From Methanosarcinales archaeon (GTDB lineage: Archaea; Halobacteriota; Methanosarcinia; Methanosarcinales; Methanogasteraceae), in the NCBI GenBank assembly GCA_030594905.1, contig JAUVEF010000012.1, forward strand, positions 1 to 13,000: a stretch of DNA of 13,000 nucleotides. Direction: 5' to 3'. Shown piece after piece: positions 6,012 to 13,000 of this stretch (its first letter is position 1; every line of letters begins with the position of its first letter). The translations under genes and the position numbers were made by a program. The notes beneath the pieces are model-generated. The model was not told the DNA's origin. It saw nothing but the letters and a program-made list of their open reading frames with translations, and ran no database searches.

Positions 6012-6311
6012 TTAGATATTCTCCTGAAATGCCCCCAGCATACTTGGGTCAGATGAGGTCATAAGAGAAGATCGCAAACGGTTCCTTAGAGAGCGGGGGG
6101 TGGTTTCTGCCATGACTAAGGATTGATCGGATACTGACCATTCTCGTAAACATGGGGACTGCATGAAACCAAACTCATATGCGATAACCTGTGAAGCCAC
6201 ATAGGTCTCAACAATGTAATTTTCAGACAATAAAATCTGTAAGGACCTTAACATCCCGTCTCTGTAGCGATATACTCTGCCCCGCCCACACTCCTGCAAA
6301 CCAGCCCCGCC
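6012..6311. other. gap with a possible coding remnant
   Basis: On the plus strand, 6028-6126 is an open stretch ending SDEVIREDRKRFLRERGVVS followed by AMTKD and a stop, with no start codon in a sensible place. The charged composition is like the tail of a small antitoxin or regulator, but I cannot name it. The long minus-strand ORF across this region runs into repeat E and looks fortuitous. Nothing else is visible. Confidence 0.35.
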
Positions 6312-6562
6312 CGCCGACGTCCGAACCCATAGGAATCGCCCCGCGATGCCAGAGTCACACAAGCGCCCGCAGGAGCGACCAATCACGGACAGATCAGGGC
6401 AGCAGCATCCGGGCGGGATTGCGGCTGGCGGACCGGAAGCGCCCGGGGGGACTGCCCGGCGCAGATTAAGGGGGGCAGGACGCTTAACAGAAAGCCACAC
6501 GCGAAAACCAAAGAAGATGCCGTGGCAATGGTAATTGAGGCGAACCATGAACTGACGCCACC
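6312..6562 (+). repeat. hicB-derived hairpin repeat, copy E (most complete)
   Basis: This copy keeps both ends: the leader GACGTCCGAACCC, an ATG at 6346 (MPESHKRPQERPI), hairpin arms at 6409-6415 and 6440-6446, and the far end with ATGGTAATTGAGGCGAACCA and TGAACTGACGCCA, matching the HicB ending (M-V-I-E-A-N-H-E-L-T-P). The frame is broken several times. It lies in the space after the convergent nadA-like gene. Confidence 0.78.
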
Positions 6563-6634
6563 CTCTTGCTGCATGAGAAGTATGCGATGACTAATGTTCG
6601 CCCTTTACCATGGTGATGGGTGCGGCACCCGGGT

Positions 6635-7564
6635 TTACGACCACATTGATCTAAGCAGCTCTGCCGTCCGGTCCGCTACGACCCGGTCCACCTGCACATG
6701 AGTTCCCCCGTTTTCGAGGGCACTCAGCAGGGTGCGTAGCCGGAACACCTTAAATACGTTGCACATCAGGAAAGGACTGAGGTGGACGATGGTACGATCT
6801 GAAAATTCGTTCTGCATACGTTGGAAAAACCCGAGCTCCGTACCCAGGATGAACGTATCGATCTGCGGGTTTTCTTTGATTAATTTATGCATCTCTCCGG
6901 TGCCCATCACATGATCTGCCAGCTTGATCACCTCCATTCGCGACTCCGGATGCACCATGAGACAACTGCCAGGATAACGCTCCTTCATGGCTACCACATC
7001 TGTTACGTCGGCTGAATTGTAAACGTTGCATGTCGGGTTCTTGTCATAATTAATCATCTTGCTACCGACCTGACGTTTGGCGTCGGCGGCGCAGTTCTTC
7101 TCACCTATGAATAGAATTCGTTCATCCTTCATGCTATTGAGGGTGCTCACCACCTCGCCGGGAACGCACACCCGGTCAGCCAGTAGCTTGGCCATGAGGG
7201 GTGAGGTGGCGTAACAGAGCAGGGGTACCCCGGGGTTGGCGATCTTGAAGTCGCTTATACGCTCAAAACCCAGGTTCGGGTGGGTAGCCACAGGGCATTG
7301 CGATACTACCGGGACGACGATCTCTGTCTCTGGCATTAGGCAGGCGGTTATCTCGGCAAAGAAGTAAGGGGCGATGACAACGATCCGTTCGGCGTCTGTA
7401 CCTGCGACGACCGCCTCAAAAAATGTCCGGCTGTCGCCCAGCACATCGGCAAATTCGTGAATTTCAGCTGGTGCGTAGTGATGGGCGAAGACCGCGGTGT
7501 TGCGAGATCTCTTCAGCTCTTGGATTTTCGGCCCAATCGCTCTTAGGTCTATGGCTTCTTTCAT
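6635..7564 (-). CDS. nadA: divergent quinolinate synthase (NadA-like)
   Basis: NadA condenses iminoaspartate with dihydroxyacetone phosphate to quinolinate, the precursor of NAD, using a [4Fe-4S] cluster held by three cysteines. The product has 309 residues, a normal NadA length. Candidate ligands are Cys90 (SQCPVA), Cys179 (PTCNVY) and Cys268 (LMCNVF), spaced 89 and 89, close to the known spacing. AHHY at 27-30, GDS at 43-45, HPES at 205-208, GTG at 221-223 and GTELGF at 241-246 match conserved blocks. Differences from typical NadA are the usual YVN segment, here CYATS at 117-121, and the CxxH after the second cysteine, here Cys-x-x-Tyr. Clear AAAGGAG lies nine bases before the ATG (plus-strand 7574-7580). 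No nadB or nadC partner is seen. It could be a paralogue with another substrate. Confidence 0.85.
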   Translation of the reverse strand: MKEAIDLRAIGPKIQELKRSRNTAVFAHHYAPAEIHEFADVLGDSRTFFEAVVAGTDAERIVVIAPYFFAEITACLMPETEIVVPVVSQCPVATHPNLGFERISDFKIANPGVPLLCYATSPLMAKLLADRVCVPGEVVSTLNSMKDERILFIGEKNCAADAKRQVGSKMINYDKNPTCNVYNSADVTDVVAMKERYPGSCLMVHPESRMEVIKLADHVMGTGEMHKLIKENPQIDTFILGTELGFFQRMQNEFSDRTIVHLSPFLMCNVFKVFRLRTLLSALENGGTHVQVDRVVADRTAELLRSMWS

Positions 7565-7921
7565 TTTGTATATCTCCTTTATTTCCCCGAATTAATTTGT
7601 GCCCTCCGGCACGATAATGTGGAGGCGGTAAAGCCGACCACATTCGTCCCGCTTACACATCTGTCCAAGGACAACTCCACTCAAAGCACCACCCTCCTTG
7701 TGGGTGGACTTACACTTCCTATACTGTGTTTGTGCCATAAAGGTATATCATTTTTGATTGGGTGTGACTCTCAACTTGGCGCTGACGCTGGTGCTCAAGT
7801 GTCTCCTTTCTGGTGGGGGCCCAAGTATTCCAAGTATATTAGAAATACCGCATGTAATCGGTCTCCTTTTCCTATACTACATCTCTGGATGGGAGTATAT
7901 ACCATATCCACCCACCACCCC
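7565..7921. other. gap upstream of the nadA-like gene
   Basis: A small inverted repeat, GTGCC-CTCC-GGCAC at 7599-7612, lies about 35 bases before the nadA-like start and could be an operator or leader hairpin. A plus-strand frame from about 7764 reads VTLNLALTLVLKCLLSGGG and then further hydrophobic residues before running into repeat F. It could be a membrane-protein fragment, but it lacks a ribosome site and a defined end. I support no gene here. Confidence 0.35.
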
Positions 7922-8129
7922 GCCGCCGACGTCCGAACCCACGAATCGCTACGTGATGCAAGAGTCACAAAAGCACCAGCAGGAGCGATCAATCATGAAC
8001 AGATCAGGGCAGCAGTATCCGGGCGAGATTGCATCTGGCGGACCGGAAGCGCCCGGGGAGACTGCCGGGCGCAAAGACCCGGGACGCGTGGGGCAGGACG
8101 CTTAACAGAAAGCCACACGCGAAAACTTG
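7922..8129 (+). repeat. hicB-derived hairpin repeat, copy F
   Basis: It has the leader GACGTCCGAACCC, an ATG at 7955, and hairpin arms at 8019-8025 and 8050-8056. Two loop bases differ from the other copies (GCATCT instead of GCGGCT). The far end stops after CACACGCGAAAACTT, where the HicB ending of copies A and E is missing and the R3 remnant begins within about 45 bases. Confidence 0.78.
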
Positions 8130-8173
8130 AATCAGAGCTGGCAGAGAAGCTATCAAAAGTTGAGAAGGCTTTT

Positions 8174-8246
8174 CAGAACGCTGTAATCAAGGGGATCATG
8201 GTCGATTTCGGTCTCGAAGGTGTCACGAAGAAGCGGCCCATCAGCT
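8174..8246 (+). repeat. R3 remnant, copy 2
   Basis: One frame reads NAVIKGIMVDFGLEGVTKKR followed by PIS and a stop, paired with the copy at 3392-3458. The sequence before it (ESELAEKLSKVEKAFQ) continues the same frame and looks like a helical protein segment, so the true source gene probably encoded it too. Unknown family. The rest of 8247-8414 shows no gene. Confidence 0.5.
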
Positions 8247-8414
8247 AACGCGAGCGAAGCATCAATGAAGGGCAGGGTGTTCTGGCGGGCGGGAGACGAG
8301 AGGTCTTCTGCCTGCTGGAGGGGGGGTTTTGGGAGAGTTTATCTGGGACGAGTTCAAAGGCAGTGCGCATGGAGCGGAGAGAACTCTGTCACGATCGATA
8401 CACAGTTTTGTTAT

Positions 8415-8815
8415 GGCTCTTCGTTATTTCATGTGGGTAACTGGAAATCCAGGTGCCCCAATTGAAGATAAATCATGGTCATGAAATTCCGGATATTCCG
8501 ATAACCACGAGCACTCCTCTTTAATAACTGCACAACGCTATTAATTCCCTCTAAGATGCCATTGGTGATTCTTGAGTCAAAATAATTCAGGATACCATTC
8601 CAATGTCTCTTAACAGTCTTTGCAGCATCGATCATCGGTTGTAATCTGCTATACGTAGCCCAAAAGTACCACCGTTTAAGATACTGCTCGGCAACAACAC
8701 GTTCTTCGGTGTTCCAGAAGATTTGAAGGCTGAGCTTCAAATTGTACGCCCTAACAGTCTTTAAATTCATATCCTTGAGGCTACCAATGTCTTTTATCTC
8801 CTTATGTGATGATTC
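8415..8815 (-). mobile_element. remnant of an ISL3-type insertion sequence
   Basis: The right end (as transcribed) begins with GGCTCTTCG at 8415, the typical terminal sequence of ISL3 elements, extending as GGCTCTTCGTTATTTCATGT. The transposase part is only the C-terminal third. I find no matching GAAGAGCC end on the other side, so the element was truncated, with the break near 8815. Confidence 0.7.
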
Positions 8816-8869
8816 GATTGTTGGCGTCGGGGTATTAGCGTACCCATACAAAACAGAGAAGGGGCACAT
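8429..8869 (-). pseudogene. truncated ISL3 family transposase, C-terminal part
   Basis: The sequence from about residue 19 on reads ESSHKEIKDIGSLKDMNLKT, then AYNLKLSLQIFW, RWYFWATYSRLQP, KRHWNGILNYF, TNGILEGINS and ARGYRNIRNFMTMIYLQLG. This is the conserved DDE_Tnp_ISL3 C-terminal region. Glu107 in NGILEGINS should be the last acidic residue of the DDE triad; both aspartates and the zinc-finger N-terminus are missing, so it cannot transpose. Residues 1-18 come from unrelated flanking DNA. A full ISL3 transposase has about 400 residues, against about 128 here. Confidence 0.85.
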
Positions 8870-9307
8870 TACCGATGATCACAGTGATCGCGATCCGTAC
8901 GCTGGTCGGGATCGGGGTAAGGTTCAAGCGAAGGTAGTCTTTTGGGTTTTGCGTTCTCCGAATGGCATGATTGAAGTTCCCTGGAATACTGCCATCCGGA
9001 CGAACTGCGCAATCGTGCCTGGTGTAAATTCGCGACGTTTGTCCGAACGTATCGATTCGTGTCTGTGAGCACAGGTGGGAAGTTTCGGTGGTATGGGGGA
9101 TGCTGCTCCCAAAAATCTTGCAAATTGTCGTGAGCCATACGAAGTATGACAGACCGTTAATACAGAAACATTTAAGTTATAGTAGATTATTTGGATATGA
9201 TGTGCAGACATTGATGAAATATCACATTGCAGGTGTAATCGCATGACTGATTGTCTGTAAATCGCACATACATACAAGCTAAAACAAAAAAATATGGAGA
9301 CGGCAAT
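8870..9307. other. gap upstream of the CobN-like gene with candidate promoter
   Basis: I support no gene here. Two minus-strand ORFs and one plus-strand ORF cross it but show no family features. Just before the large gene, GAAAC followed by ATTTAAGTTATAG at about 9165-9181 could be a BRE and TATA box, giving a leader of roughly 100 bases. GGAG at 9296-9299 lies eight bases before the ATG at 9308. No cobalamin riboswitch pattern is evident. Confidence 0.4.
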
Positions 9308-12300
9308 ATGACAAATGAACGTAACAGAATACAGACTGTGCTGACGCTGGCAATCCTCGCGCTCGCCCTTACCGGAACCGCATCTGGAAACTATGGCGGT
9401 ATAGAACTTGTTGCCAACACGACCAGTGATACAAATGGGAATTTTAGTTTCACTAATATCCCCAATGGCGAGTATCGGCTGGCTTCTGTGATCCACAGCA
9501 GTGCCATGGGTGGCATGTGGCTTACCAACGTGAGTGAGTTCACAATCGTTAACGGAACACCGGTGAACGTTACTTTTGCCATGCGTAAGAACGACAGCAA
9601 TGATCATAACGCGATCCTTTCATACCTTGATCATACTACTGTTTCCGGTAGAACTGTGAGCAAGACCGGCTCCGCAAAAGTTGGTACGGATCTTGTCTTA
9701 ACTGACCGGAATGGTGAGTTCGTTGCCAACACCACCAGTAACGCTACGGGTGATTACATATTTTCCACCATTCCAAATGGCGAGTATCGGCTGGCTTCTG
9801 TTATCCACAGCAGTGCCATGGGTGGCATGTGGCTTACCAACATGAGTGAGTTCACAATCGTTAACGGAACATCAGTGAACGCTACTTTTGCCATGCGTAA
9901 GAATAACAGCAATGATCACAACGCGATCCTTTCCTACCTTGATCGTACTACGGTTTCCGGTAGAACTGTGAGCAAAACCGGTTCTGCAAAAGTTGGTACG
10001 GATCTTGTTCTGTTGAAAAAGGTGTATGGTGCAGTGGAAGAAGTGACATACTCCATACCAACTGCCAACTTCTCAGCGAATACAACTTATGGAGACTGCC
10101 CCCTGACGGTCCAATTCAGTGACTTGTCCGAAAATGCAACTTCATGGTGCTGGGATTTCGGTGACGGAACAAATTCGACAGATCAAAACCCGGTACATAC
10201 GTATGATAGTGCAGGATTCTTCGATGTAAAACTCACTGCCAGTAATCCGGAAGGTAGTGACATAGCGCGGAAGATCGATCTGATTACGAGTGACTTGCCC
10301 GGTGTTAACAGAACTCAGCAGATTCTTTTTCTTGTTATTGGCGCTGAAGAAACCTCCATGGTAAAACATGCCGTTAAGGACATGGGTATGGATGACTGGG
10401 TGGATGTGTATGGCAGTAACCGCGAAAACCGTGTGGAAATTCTCTACACACCATTTGATGGTAACATCAGTATGAGCAAGTATGACATTATTTTCATTAG
10501 CTGGAAAGGCAGCATGACCTTCCTTGGTACAAACTTAAAACCCCAGATCCATGAAATGATCAATGAAACCAATCCGGGCACCTTTGTGTATGACTGGAAC
10601 TATGATCTGGAAGATTTTTCAGGCATAAATTATGTCAGCCATACCAAACATCCGCATCTTGAAGACTACTGGCTTAAACAGTATGATAACAACATCGTTC
10701 GCCTGATCACATATCTTTCGGTGGTTGATCTTTCAGAACCTTTCGCAAATTATACTGGCGCAATCAGGATCGAAGAACCCTCCATACCACCAACCAACGG
10801 TATCGTCCATCCGGATTCCGGATATGAAATATTTGAAGATCTGGAATCTTATCTGGGGTGGTATTCGGACGACGATGGTACACACCACACCTATAACCCC
10901 GAAAACTACACGGTAGGCGTCATATTCTTTGCAGGACATGATGGCGATCTCTGTGATGGTGTTACTGAGGCACTGATAGTAAAACTTGAATCCCGTGGCA
11001 TCAATGTAATTCCTGCTTTCCGTCCAGGCATAATCTACGATGTCGATGACGCGGAAGACTTCTTTAAAGCTGGCGGTGAGTACAAAGTTAATGCTTTTAT
11101 TGACATTGGAATGGGCGTGTCAAGCATGTCTTCTTCCGTATGGCACACCGAAGCCCTTCAGGCTATGAATGTGCCCGTTATCAATGGTATCCAGTATCAG
11201 GGCACGATCGAAGAATGGGAAGAATCCGTTAGCGGACAGGACGGCAGGTTCCAGTACCAGATTCCTATAATGGAAATCGGTGGTGAAATCGAATCCATCG
11301 TTATCGGCGGGGCGGAATATGATGTAGAACTGGGTGCCTGGTCTTTCCAGCCTATCGATTACCAGATGGACTGGCTGATAAACCGGACAGTCGGCTGGAT
11401 GAATTTGCAGCGCATTGAAAACAAGGATAAGAGAGTTGCAATAATCTATTACAACCATGGAAAACAGGGTGCAATGGTGGCTGCAAATCTTGATGTTGTG
11501 CCCAGTATCCCAAACTTCATAGACGCTATGAATGAAAGCGGTTATGATCTGGATGGTATGAACCTGAACAGATCGGAGTTCCTTGAACTTGCGCTTCGGC
11601 AGGGCAGGAACATAGGAGTTTGGGCACCTGGCGAACTTGCACACATGGTTGAAAACTATGACGTGGAACTGTTGCCAGTGGAAACATATCTTGGGTGGTT
11701 TGAAGAGCTCGAACCTGCAGCACGTCAGAGTGTAATTGACACATGGGGTGAAGCGCCCGGAAAGGGAATGGTTTATGAAAACGAATCCGGTCAGTACTTT
11801 GTGTTCCCGAAGATCGAGGTTGGCAATATTCTCATTGCACCGCAGCCCCCGCGAGGTCTCACGACCAGCGAGGAAATGCTTTATCACGACCAATCAGTTC
11901 CACCATCACACAACTACATCGCATTCTATCTCTGGCTGAACCACAAGCCGGGTGAAGGTGGTCTGGATATGGATGCTATAGTTCATTTCGGAAGGCATGG
12001 CACACAGGAATGGCTACAGGGCAAAGGCGTAGGCTTGTCGGCTAAGGAATGCTGGCCTGCAATCCTTATACAGGACATGCCGGTTGTTTACCTCTATGAT
12101 GTTGGGGGTATAGGTGAAGGTATAACCGCAAAGAGGAGAGGCAATGCTGTGATGGTTGATCACCTTACCGCTCCGGTTATTAATTCCGGACTATACGGTA
12201 ATCTGACAATGCTTCATGATGCCATGCACAATTACGAGGCGGCAGAAGGTTCCCTTAAGCAAGAGTACAAGAAATCCATAATTGAGTATTATGAAGACCT

Positions 12301-13000
12301 GAATTTCGAACATGAACTTGGTAACTCTTCCGAAGATCTCTATGCAATGGAAAATGAAACCTTTGATAATTTCATCCTTTACGGACCGGTACATGATTAC
12401 CTGCATGAAATTGCAGCTTCGTACATGACTTACGGTTTCCACATACTTGGTGAGGACATGAGCGACAAGGGACTCACTGCAATGGTCAAGTCGATGCTGG
12501 GAAACGATTTTGTGCGGCATGTCAATGCAACAGGCATCTGTGAAGATCCTGATGACTTAAATCCGGCGCATTCACCCAACATTCTTGATAACCTGCTTGA
12601 AGATGTTCTCGTGAACGAAACTGATCCGATGGATGTCGTTATTGACAGGTTCAACATCGACTATTCGTCCGGTCAGTACTATGCAAATGTTACAAGTAAT
12701 GCATCGGTCGAATACAATTTCTCATTTGTAAAAGAGGGGAAATACACTGTTTATGCATTGAAAGAGGAACATGACGGATGGCTCACAGGAAAAGAGTATG
12801 TAACGGTTGAAAATGGTGAATCCATCTCCGGAATCCAGATAAACCTTACAAAGAATGCCACAGGAACCTCTAACCCGGAGCTGGAATCTGTTCTTGATCT
12901 CCTAAAAGCAAATCCGCCGGTTGAATTGTCCGGTTCAGTAGAGATTTTCGGGCAGAGCTACTACTCGCCGATGGGCTACCCAATATTCAAGGAAGGTATG
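9308..13000 (+). CDS. exported CobN-like metal-chelatase homologue with repeated beta domain and PKD domain (partial)
   Basis: The frame is open from the ATG at 9308 to the window edge, 1231 codons with no stop. Residues 1-27 form a signal peptide (basic start, VLTLAILALALTGTASG). Residues 35-234 hold two 104-residue copies of a carboxypeptidase-regulatory-like beta domain. A PKD domain follows at about 248-330 with WCWDFGDGTNST and VHTYDSAG. From about 335 the sequence is CobN/BchH-like: HFGRHGTQEWLQGKGVGLS starts at His893 (CobN HLGTHGTLEWLPGKSVGLS) and GEGITAKRRGNAVMVDHLTA at Gly936. CobN inserts cobalt into hydrogenobyrinate diamide in the cytoplasm with CobST, but this one should lie outside the membrane and has many Asn-x-Ser/Thr sites for glycosylation. 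Another beta segment appears near 1117-1185. GGAG at 9296 sets the start. Its real substrate is unknown; a tetrapyrrole or metal capture role is inference. Confidence 0.88.
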   Translation, partial: MTNERNRIQTVLTLAILALALTGTASGNYGGIELVANTTSDTNGNFSFTNIPNGEYRLASVIHSSAMGGMWLTNVSEFTIVNGTPVNVTFAMRKNDSNDHNAILSYLDHTTVSGRTVSKTGSAKVGTDLVLTDRNGEFVANTTSNATGDYIFSTIPNGEYRLASVIHSSAMGGMWLTNMSEFTIVNGTSVNATFAMRKNNSNDHNAILSYLDRTTVSGRTVSKTGSAKVGTDLVLLKKVYGAVEEVTYSIPTANFSANTTYGDCPLTVQFSDLSENATSWCWDFGDGTNSTDQNPVHTYDSAGFFDVKLTASNPEGSDIARKIDLITSDLPGVNRTQQILFLVIGAEETSMVKHAVKDMGMDDWVDVYGSNRENRVEILYTPFDGNISMSKYDIIFISWKGSMTFLGTNLKPQIHEMINETNPGTFVYDWNYDLEDFSGINYVSHTKHPHLEDYWLKQYDNNIVRLITYLSVVDLSEPFANYTGAIRIEEPSIPPTNGIVHPDSGYEIFEDLESYLGWYSDDDGTHHTYNPENYTVGVIFFAGHDGDLCDGVTEALIVKLESRGINVIPAFRPGIIYDVDDAEDFFKAGGEYKVNAFIDIGMGVSSMSSSVWHTEALQAMNVPVINGIQYQGTIEEWEESVSGQDGRFQYQIPIMEIGGEIESIVIGGAEYDVELGAWSFQPIDYQMDWLINRTVGWMNLQRIENKDKRVAIIYYNHGKQGAMVAANLDVVPSIPNFIDAMNESGYDLDGMNLNRSEFLELALRQGRNIGVWAPGELAHMVENYDVELLPVETYLGWFEELEPAARQSVIDTWGEAPGKGMVYENESGQYFVFPKIEVGNILIAPQPPRGLTTSEEMLYHDQSVPPSHNYIAFYLWLNHKPGEGGLDMDAIVHFGRHGTQEWLQGKGVGLSAKECWPAILIQDMPVVYLYDVGGIGEGITAKRRGNAVMVDHLTAPVINSGLYGNLTMLHDAMHNYEAAEGSLKQEYKKSIIEYYEDLNFEHELGNSSEDLYAMENETFDNFILYGPVHDYLHEIAASYMTYGFHILGEDMSDKGLTAMVKSMLGNDFVRHVNATGICEDPDDLNPAHSPNILDNLLEDVLVNETDPMDVVIDRFNIDYSSGQYYANVTSNASVEYNFSFVKEGKYTVYALKEEHDGWLTGKEYVTVENGESISGIQINLTKNATGTSNPELESVLDLLKANPPVELSGSVEIFGQSYYSPMGYPIFKEGM
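9410..10008 (+). repeat. in-frame tandem duplication, 312-bp period
   Basis: The segment 9410-9696 recurs at 9722-10008 with an exact 312-base offset, that is 104 codons. Long blocks are identical, for example around AATGGCGAGTATCGGCTGGC (9464 and 9776) and the region ending GTTGGTACGGATCTTGT. Differences are few, so the duplication looks recent or is kept alike by gene conversion. The second copy breaks off at 10009, where LLKKVYGAVEE leads into the PKD domain. Confidence 0.9.

Noticed and set aside
6012..6548. A 178-residue minus-strand ORF
   Set aside because: A large part is the reverse strand of repeat E. The remaining part has no family pattern and no ribosome site.
1..8129. The hairpin repeats as a CRISPR array
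   Set aside because: Copies are about 200 bases long, spaced by kilobases and separated by genes, with no short regular repeats and spacers.
7619..8248. A 209-residue plus-strand ORF spanning repeat F and the R3 remnant
   Set aside because: Its HicB-like and R3 parts come from separate remnants, and the first 100 residues look random. I treat it as a chance fusion of scraps.
8875..8937. A 20-codon hydrophobic ORF starting MITVIAIRTLVG
   Set aside because: It is too short, has no ribosome site, and is next to a truncated insertion sequence; no support beyond composition.
8924..9607. A 227-residue minus-strand ORF overlapping the start of the CobN-like gene
   Set aside because: It runs opposite a convincing signal peptide and ribosome site and has a Cys/His-rich low-quality composition typical of a shadow frame.
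11120..11893. A 257-residue minus-strand ORF inside the CobN-like gene
   Set aside because: It is the complement of a conserved, continuous coding frame and shows no domain of its own.

Overview
The window looks archaeal, most likely from an uncultivated relative of the Methanosarcinales (methanogen or ANME-type). The reasons are a very large exported CobN-like protein with a PKD domain, an architecture I associate with that group; short TATA-type boxes instead of -35/-10 promoters; at least one apparently leaderless gene; and strong Shine-Dalgarno sites on the others. The taxon is inference, because no rRNA or universal marker gene lies in the window.

Layout. Positions 1-5400 are an accessory island of toxin-antitoxin (TA) material: a small antitoxin with a RelE/ParE toxin (482-972), a frameshifted hicB (1392-1573), a BrnT-like toxin with a CopG-like antitoxin (1564-2110), a Fic protein on the minus strand (2359-3318), a second antitoxin/RelE pair (3959-4467), a short antitoxin-like ORF after a remnant (4632-4877), and a decayed hicB followed by an intact-looking hicA (4930-5395). 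A small protein with a cysteine-rich tail follows (5682-6011), then a divergent NadA-type quinolinate synthase on the minus strand (6635-7564), an ISL3-type transposase remnant (8415-8815), and a giant exported CobN-like chelatase homologue that runs off the right edge (9308 to 13000).

The most striking pattern is a family of interspersed repeats in the intergenic spaces (copies at 1-153, 1081-1279, 3714-3858, 6312-6562 and 7922-8129, all in the same orientation). They align with the hicB pseudogene at 4930-5182, so they appear to descend from a hicB gene. All five share derived changes that hicB lacks. These changes build a perfect 7-bp GC-rich stem (CCGGGCG/CGCCCGG) around a 24-nt loop, and the stem is unchanged while the loop varies. 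This looks like a dead antitoxin gene that spread as a hairpin-bearing repeat. Two further repeat families are present: one at 181-290 and 2258-2360, and one seen best as a conserved peptide at 3392-3458 and 8174-8246.

Functionally, the left half is a set of small self-contained modules rather than a pathway. NadA would act in NAD synthesis, and the CobN-like protein would act outside the membrane on metal or tetrapyrrole. I see no operon joining these later genes.
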